Origin: Rubrivivax benzoatilyticus JA2 = ATCC BAA-35
GTDB lineage: Bacteria > Pseudomonadota > Gammaproteobacteria > Burkholderiales > Burkholderiaceae_C
NCBI RefSeq assembly: GCF_000190375.1
Contig: NZ_AEWG01000009.1
Location: 1 to 34,872 of the forward strand
DNA length: 34,872 nt
Direction: 5' to 3'
The notes beneath the pieces were generated by a model. The model was given only the letters and a program-made list of their open reading frames with translations. It did no database searches and was not told where the DNA came from. Positions within the stretch are counted from its first letter, which is position 1, and every line of letters begins with the position of its first letter. Shown piece after piece: positions 31,945-34,872 of the stretch. Both the position numbers and the translations under genes were made by a program.

Positions 31945-31970
31945 CCGGCAGGCGCCGCCGGCCCGCGTCG

Positions 31971-31976
31971 TATGAT
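31971..31976 (+). promoter_or_regulatory. -10-like element for ilvA
   Basis: TATGAT matches the -10 consensus at five of six positions, lies just after the terminator, and is 50 bp before the chosen ilvA start. No clear -35 at normal spacing. It would let ilvA be transcribed independently of the small RNA. Confidence 0.5.
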
Positions 31977-32025
31977 GCGGCCCCTCCCCCCGGTTATGCG
32001 CGCACCCCGTCTGCCCGCCGTCCCG

Positions 32026-33567
32026 ATGTCCGCTGCCGAAACCGACGTCGCGAGCATCGCGGCCGGCTACCTGAAGAAGATCCTCACCGCCCGCGTCTAC
32101 GACGTCGCCGTCGAGTCGCCGCTGACGCCGGCCAAGAGCCTGTCGCGCCGCCTCGCCAACACGGTGCTGCTCAAGCGCGAGGACCGCCAGCCGGTGTTCA
32201 GCTTCAAGCTGCGCGGCGCCTACAACAAGATGGCCCACCTGGCGCCCGAGGCGCTGGCGCGCGGCGTCATCTGCGCCTCGGCCGGCAACCACGCCCAGGG
32301 CGTCGCGCTGTCGGCACGCAAGCTCGGCTGCCGCGCCGTCGTCGTGATGCCGGTGACGACGCCGCGGCTGAAGGTCGACGCGGTGGCCGCGCTCGGCGGC
32401 GAGGTCGTGCTGCACGGCGACAGCTACTCCGACGCCTACGCCCACGCCGTCGGGCTGCAGGCCGAGCAGGGCCTGACCTTCGTGCACCCGTTCGACGACC
32501 CCGACGTCATCGCCGGCCAGGGCACGATCGCGATGGAGATCCTGCGCCAGCACCAGGGCCCGATCGACGCGGTCTTCGTCGCCATCGGCGGCGGCGGCCT
32601 GATCTCGGGTGTCGCGGCCTACCTGAAGGCGGTGCGTCCGGAGATCAAGGTCATCGGCGTGCAGACCGCCGACAGCGACGCGATGCTGCGTTCGGTGCGC
32701 GCCGGCCACCGCGTCACGCTGGACGACGTCGGCCTCTTCTCCGACGGCACCGCGGTCAAGCTCGTCGGCGAGGAGACCTTCCGCGTCGCCAGCGCGCTGG
32801 TCGACGACTTCGTCGTCGTCGACACCGACGCCGTCTGCGCCGCGATCAAGGACGTCTTCCAGGACACGCGCAGCATCGTCGAGCCCGCCGGCGCGCTGGG
32901 CGTCGCGGCGATCAAGCAGTACGTGCACGAGCACAAGCTGAAGGGCAAGACCTTCGTCTCGATCACCTGCGGCGCGAACATGAACTTCGACCGCCTGCGC
33001 TTCGTCGCCGAGCGGGCCGAACTCGGCGAGCAGCGCGAGGCGCTGTTCGCGGTCACGATCCCCGAGGAGCGCGGCTCGTTCCGCCGCTTCTGCAGCCTGA
33101 TCGGCCCGCGCGCGGTGACCGAGTTCAACTACCGCATCAGCGACGCGCGCCAGGCCCACGTCTTCGTCGGCGTGGCGATCGCGCGCCACGACGAGGCGGC
33201 ACGCATCGCCGCCAACTTCGAGCGCCACGGCTTCCCCACCGTCGACCTCACCGACGACGAGCTTGCCAAGGAGCACGTGCGCCACATGGTCGGCGGGCGC
33301 AGCGAACTCGCGCACGACGAACGCCTGTTCCGCTTCGTCTTCCCCGAGCGCCCGGGCGCGCTGATGCGGTTCCTCGACGGCCTGCACCCGGACTGGAACA
33401 TCAGCCTGTTCCACTACCGCAACCAGGGCGCCGACTACGGCCGCATCCTCGTCGGCATGCAGGTGCCGGCCGGCGAGGACGAGGAGTTCGGCCGCTTCCT
33501 GCAGACGCTGGCCTACCCCTGCGTCGAAGAGACCGACAACCCGGTCTACCGCCTGTTCCTGCGCTGA
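32026..33567 (+). CDS. ilvA: Threonine ammonia-lyase (biosynthetic threonine deaminase)
   Basis: This 513-residue PLP enzyme converts threonine to 2-oxobutanoate and ammonia, the committed step to isoleucine. The PLP Lys is K61 in SFKLRGAYNKM, and the phosphate-binding glycine loop is AIGGGGLISG. Two C-terminal ACT-like regulatory domains (about 330-410 and 425-510) give the isoleucine-inhibited biosynthetic form. Start choice: the ATG at 32026 puts YLKKILTARVYDVA about 15 residues from the N-terminus; in-frame ATGs at 31972 and 31996 exist, but 31972 lies inside the TATGAT. No start has a good SD. A 19-nt gap separates it from the cobT-like gene. Confidence 0.95.
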   Translation: MSAAETDVASIAAGYLKKILTARVYDVAVESPLTPAKSLSRRLANTVLLKREDRQPVFSFKLRGAYNKMAHLAPEALARGVICASAGNHAQGVALSARKLGCRAVVVMPVTTPRLKVDAVAALGGEVVLHGDSYSDAYAHAVGLQAEQGLTFVHPFDDPDVIAGQGTIAMEILRQHQGPIDAVFVAIGGGGLISGVAAYLKAVRPEIKVIGVQTADSDAMLRSVRAGHRVTLDDVGLFSDGTAVKLVGEETFRVASALVDDFVVVDTDAVCAAIKDVFQDTRSIVEPAGALGVAAIKQYVHEHKLKGKTFVSITCGANMNFDRLRFVAERAELGEQREALFAVTIPEERGSFRRFCSLIGPRAVTEFNYRISDARQAHVFVGVAIARHDEAARIAANFERHGFPTVDLTDDELAKEHVRHMVGGRSELAHDERLFRFVFPERPGALMRFLDGLHPDWNISLFHYRNQGADYGRILVGMQVPAGEDEEFGRFLQTLAYPCVEETDNPVYRLFLR

Positions 33568-33586
33568 CGACCCCGGCGCGACGCCC

Positions 33587-34669
33587 ATGGACCACAGCCG
33601 ATCCCTCGTCGCGCCGACCGCCGACCCGCCGCTCGAACGCGCGCTGCGCGACAAGCTCGCGCGCCGCAACGACGACAGTGGCAGCCTCGGCGAACTCGAA
33701 CCGCTGGCGCTGCGCATCGGCCTGATGCAGGGCTCGCTGAAGCCGCGTTTCCACGAGCCGCAGCTGCTGGTCTTCGCCGCCGACCACGGCCTGGCGGTCG
33801 ACGGCCTGCACGGCGCGCTGCGCTACACCACCGACGAGCTCGTGCGCCGCCTGCTCGCCGGGCGGCTGCCGCTGGCGGTCTTCGCACGCGCCGGCGGGCT
33901 GGCGCTGACGGTCGTCGACTGCGGCGTCGCCGAGACGCTGCCGGCGCACGAACGCCTGCTGGCGCGCAAGATCGCGCACGGCACGCGCAACCCGCGCGTC
34001 GCCGCGGCGATGTCGGTCGCCCAGGCCCACGCCGCGATGCGCGCCGGCATGGAGATCGGCGACCAGCTGCGCGGCAACCTGGCGATCTGCGCCGGCCTGG
34101 GCGTCGGCTCGCAGGAGAGCGCGGCACTGCTGCTGTCGCGCATCACCGAGCTGCCGCTGCGCGCGCTGCTGGAAACCGGGCCGGGCATGGCGCCCGAGGA
34201 GCTCGCCCACCAGCTCGCCGTCGCCCAGGCGGCGCTGGCCCGCCACCGCGACGTCGCCGAGCCGGTGGAGCTGCTGGCCGCGCTCGGCGGCTTCGAGGTC
34301 GCGGTGATGGTCGGCGTGATGCTGATGGCGGCCAGCAAGCGCCAGCTGCTGATGATCGACGGCCTGGCCGCCTGCGCCGCGCTGGCGATGGCCGCGCGCA
34401 TCGCGCCGCCGGTCACCGACTACTGCGTCTTCAGCCGCAGCCGCGAGCACCGCGGCCTGGACCTGGTGCACAAGCACCTGCGCGCCGCGCCGCTGCCCGA
34501 CCTGGGCCTCGACGGCCTGGACGGCACCGGTGCCGTGCTCGGCTGGCCGCTGGTGCGCAGCGCCGCGGCGCTGCTGACCGAGGTCGCCGAAGGCGAGGAC
34601 GCCGGGCCGACGCGCCCGGGCTCGTTCGACGACGACGACGACGGATTCCCCTCGACCCTGGGGTTCTGA
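33587..34669 (+). CDS. cobT: CobT-like phosphoribosyltransferase family protein with altered active site
   Basis: This 360-residue protein follows the CobT fold along its length. CobT activates 5,6-dimethylbenzimidazole with nicotinate mononucleotide for cobalamin assembly. Matching segments are SGSLGELEPLALRI (near 30-45), FAADHGLAVDG, ALGGFEVAVMVGVMLMAAS, and LLMIDGLAACAALA. The catalytic motifs diverge from the Salmonella pattern as I remember it: GELGMANTT is CAGLGVGSQES, losing that Glu and the N-T-T, and LGEGSGA (catalytic Glu) is LDGTGA, with Asp. The C-terminus ends in a poly-Asp stretch. No other cobalamin gene is nearby; it follows ilvA. It could be a divergent CobT, an enzyme for another base, or inactive. 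Confidence 0.75.
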   Translation: MDHSRSLVAPTADPPLERALRDKLARRNDDSGSLGELEPLALRIGLMQGSLKPRFHEPQLLVFAADHGLAVDGLHGALRYTTDELVRRLLAGRLPLAVFARAGGLALTVVDCGVAETLPAHERLLARKIAHGTRNPRVAAAMSVAQAHAAMRAGMEIGDQLRGNLAICAGLGVGSQESAALLLSRITELPLRALLETGPGMAPEELAHQLAVAQAALARHRDVAEPVELLAALGGFEVAVMVGVMLMAASKRQLLMIDGLAACAALAMAARIAPPVTDYCVFSRSREHRGLDLVHKHLRAAPLPDLGLDGLDGTGAVLGWPLVRSAAALLTEVAEGEDAGPTRPGSFDDDDDGFPSTLGF

Positions 34670-34709
34670 ACCCCGCGAACCGGGGCCCCGCGGCCGGCCG
34701 CCGCGGCGT

Positions 34710-34872
34710 TCACTCGGCCTGGATCTCGGCCTCGACCGACTCGTCGAGGTTCTGATCGGGCTGCGGCCGGGTGCCGGGCGGCGGCCGCACGGGCCGGGCG
34801 GCCGAACCCAGCGACGGCACGCCGCCGGGCACTGCCCGCGCCGCCGGCACGGCCGCGCCGGGCGCGGGCAGG
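34710..34872 (-). CDS. C-terminal part of an unidentified Pro/Ala-rich protein (partial)
   Basis: On the minus strand the frame is open from the window edge to a TGA at 34712-34710 and gives 53 residues. The visible part is rich in Pro, Ala, Gly and Arg, then ends in the acidic NLDESVEAEIQAE. I do not recognise a family. It converges with the cobT-like gene over a 40-bp gap holding several G+C palindromic bits. Reality as a gene is likely from the frame and its acidic ending, but not certain. Confidence 0.45.
   Translation of the reverse strand, partial: LPAPGAAVPAARAVPGGVPSLGSAARPVRPPPGTRPQPDQNLDESVEAEIQAE

Noticed and set aside
31839..32025. Transcription attenuator with leader peptide controlling ilvA
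   Set aside because: No short frame rich in Ile, Val, Leu or Thr precedes the terminator; the only ATG (31898) lies at the hairpin and reads through the terminator stem. A separate TATGAT follows the terminator. A small RNA fits better, though an attenuator is not fully excluded.
31972..32025. N-terminal extension of IlvA starting at 31972
   Set aside because: The ATG lies within the TATGAT -10-like element and the extra residues (Pro/Arg-rich) are not typical of IlvA.

Overview
The window is very G+C-rich chromosomal DNA from a betaproteobacterium. It most resembles the Burkholderiales, and the Rubrivivax/Leptothrix/Ideonella/Methylibium neighbourhood seems likeliest. This rests on recalled gene order (mlaFEDACB, pilMNOPQ-aroK-aroB-dgt, divergent mrcA, gltBD) and on protein resemblance, not on a database search. 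Almost all of it is compact core genome, with many ATGA/GTGA stop-start overlaps. I see no phage, plasmid, CRISPR, rRNA or tRNA.

Layout. 1-234 (+) is the end of a GspB-type secretion protein. 330-2731 (+) is zwf-hexR, glucose-6-phosphate dehydrogenase and its probable RpiR-type regulator. 2738-6615 (-) is the complete mlaFEDACB operon for phospholipid transport that keeps the outer membrane asymmetric. 6740-12959 (-) is gltBD, NADPH glutamate synthase, closed by a strong hairpin terminator. 12960-14124 is the only accessory-looking stretch. It holds motifs typical of REP-associated tyrosine transposases (RAYTs), a 74-bp tandem repeat with a hairpin, and a RAYT-like gene that has lost its HUH motif. 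14130-22177 (-) is pilMNOPQ-aroK-aroB-dgt: type IV pilus alignment complex and secretin, two shikimate-pathway enzymes and a dNTPase, with the RAYT-like gene as its last member. 22442-24823 (+) is the bifunctional penicillin-binding protein mrcA.

24849-25184 (-) is cyaY (frataxin), divergent by only 14 bp from lptM-lysA (+, 25199-26616). lptM is a 48-residue lipoprotein gene. 26613-30498 (-) is a four-gene peptide/nickel-type ABC importer without a binding protein. 30644-31276 (+) is coq7 and 31277-31699 (-) an OsmC-like protein. 31805-31944 (+) holds what I consider the most interesting element: a short promoter-hairpin-terminator unit that looks like a small RNA presenting a perfect anti-Shine-Dalgarno sequence. 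It resembles the conserved betaproteobacterial toxic sRNA as I remember it. 32026-33567 (+) is ilvA, 33587-34669 (+) a CobT-like protein with altered catalytic residues, and 34710-34872 (-) the end of an unidentified proline/alanine-rich protein.

The set serves envelope building (mla, mrcA, lptM, pil, gsp), nitrogen and amino-acid metabolism (glt, lysA, ilvA, aroKB), carbon flux (zwf/hexR) and cofactors (coq7, cyaY, cobT-like). The novel-looking material is the anti-SD RNA, the RAYT-like gene with its repeats, and the CobT-like protein.
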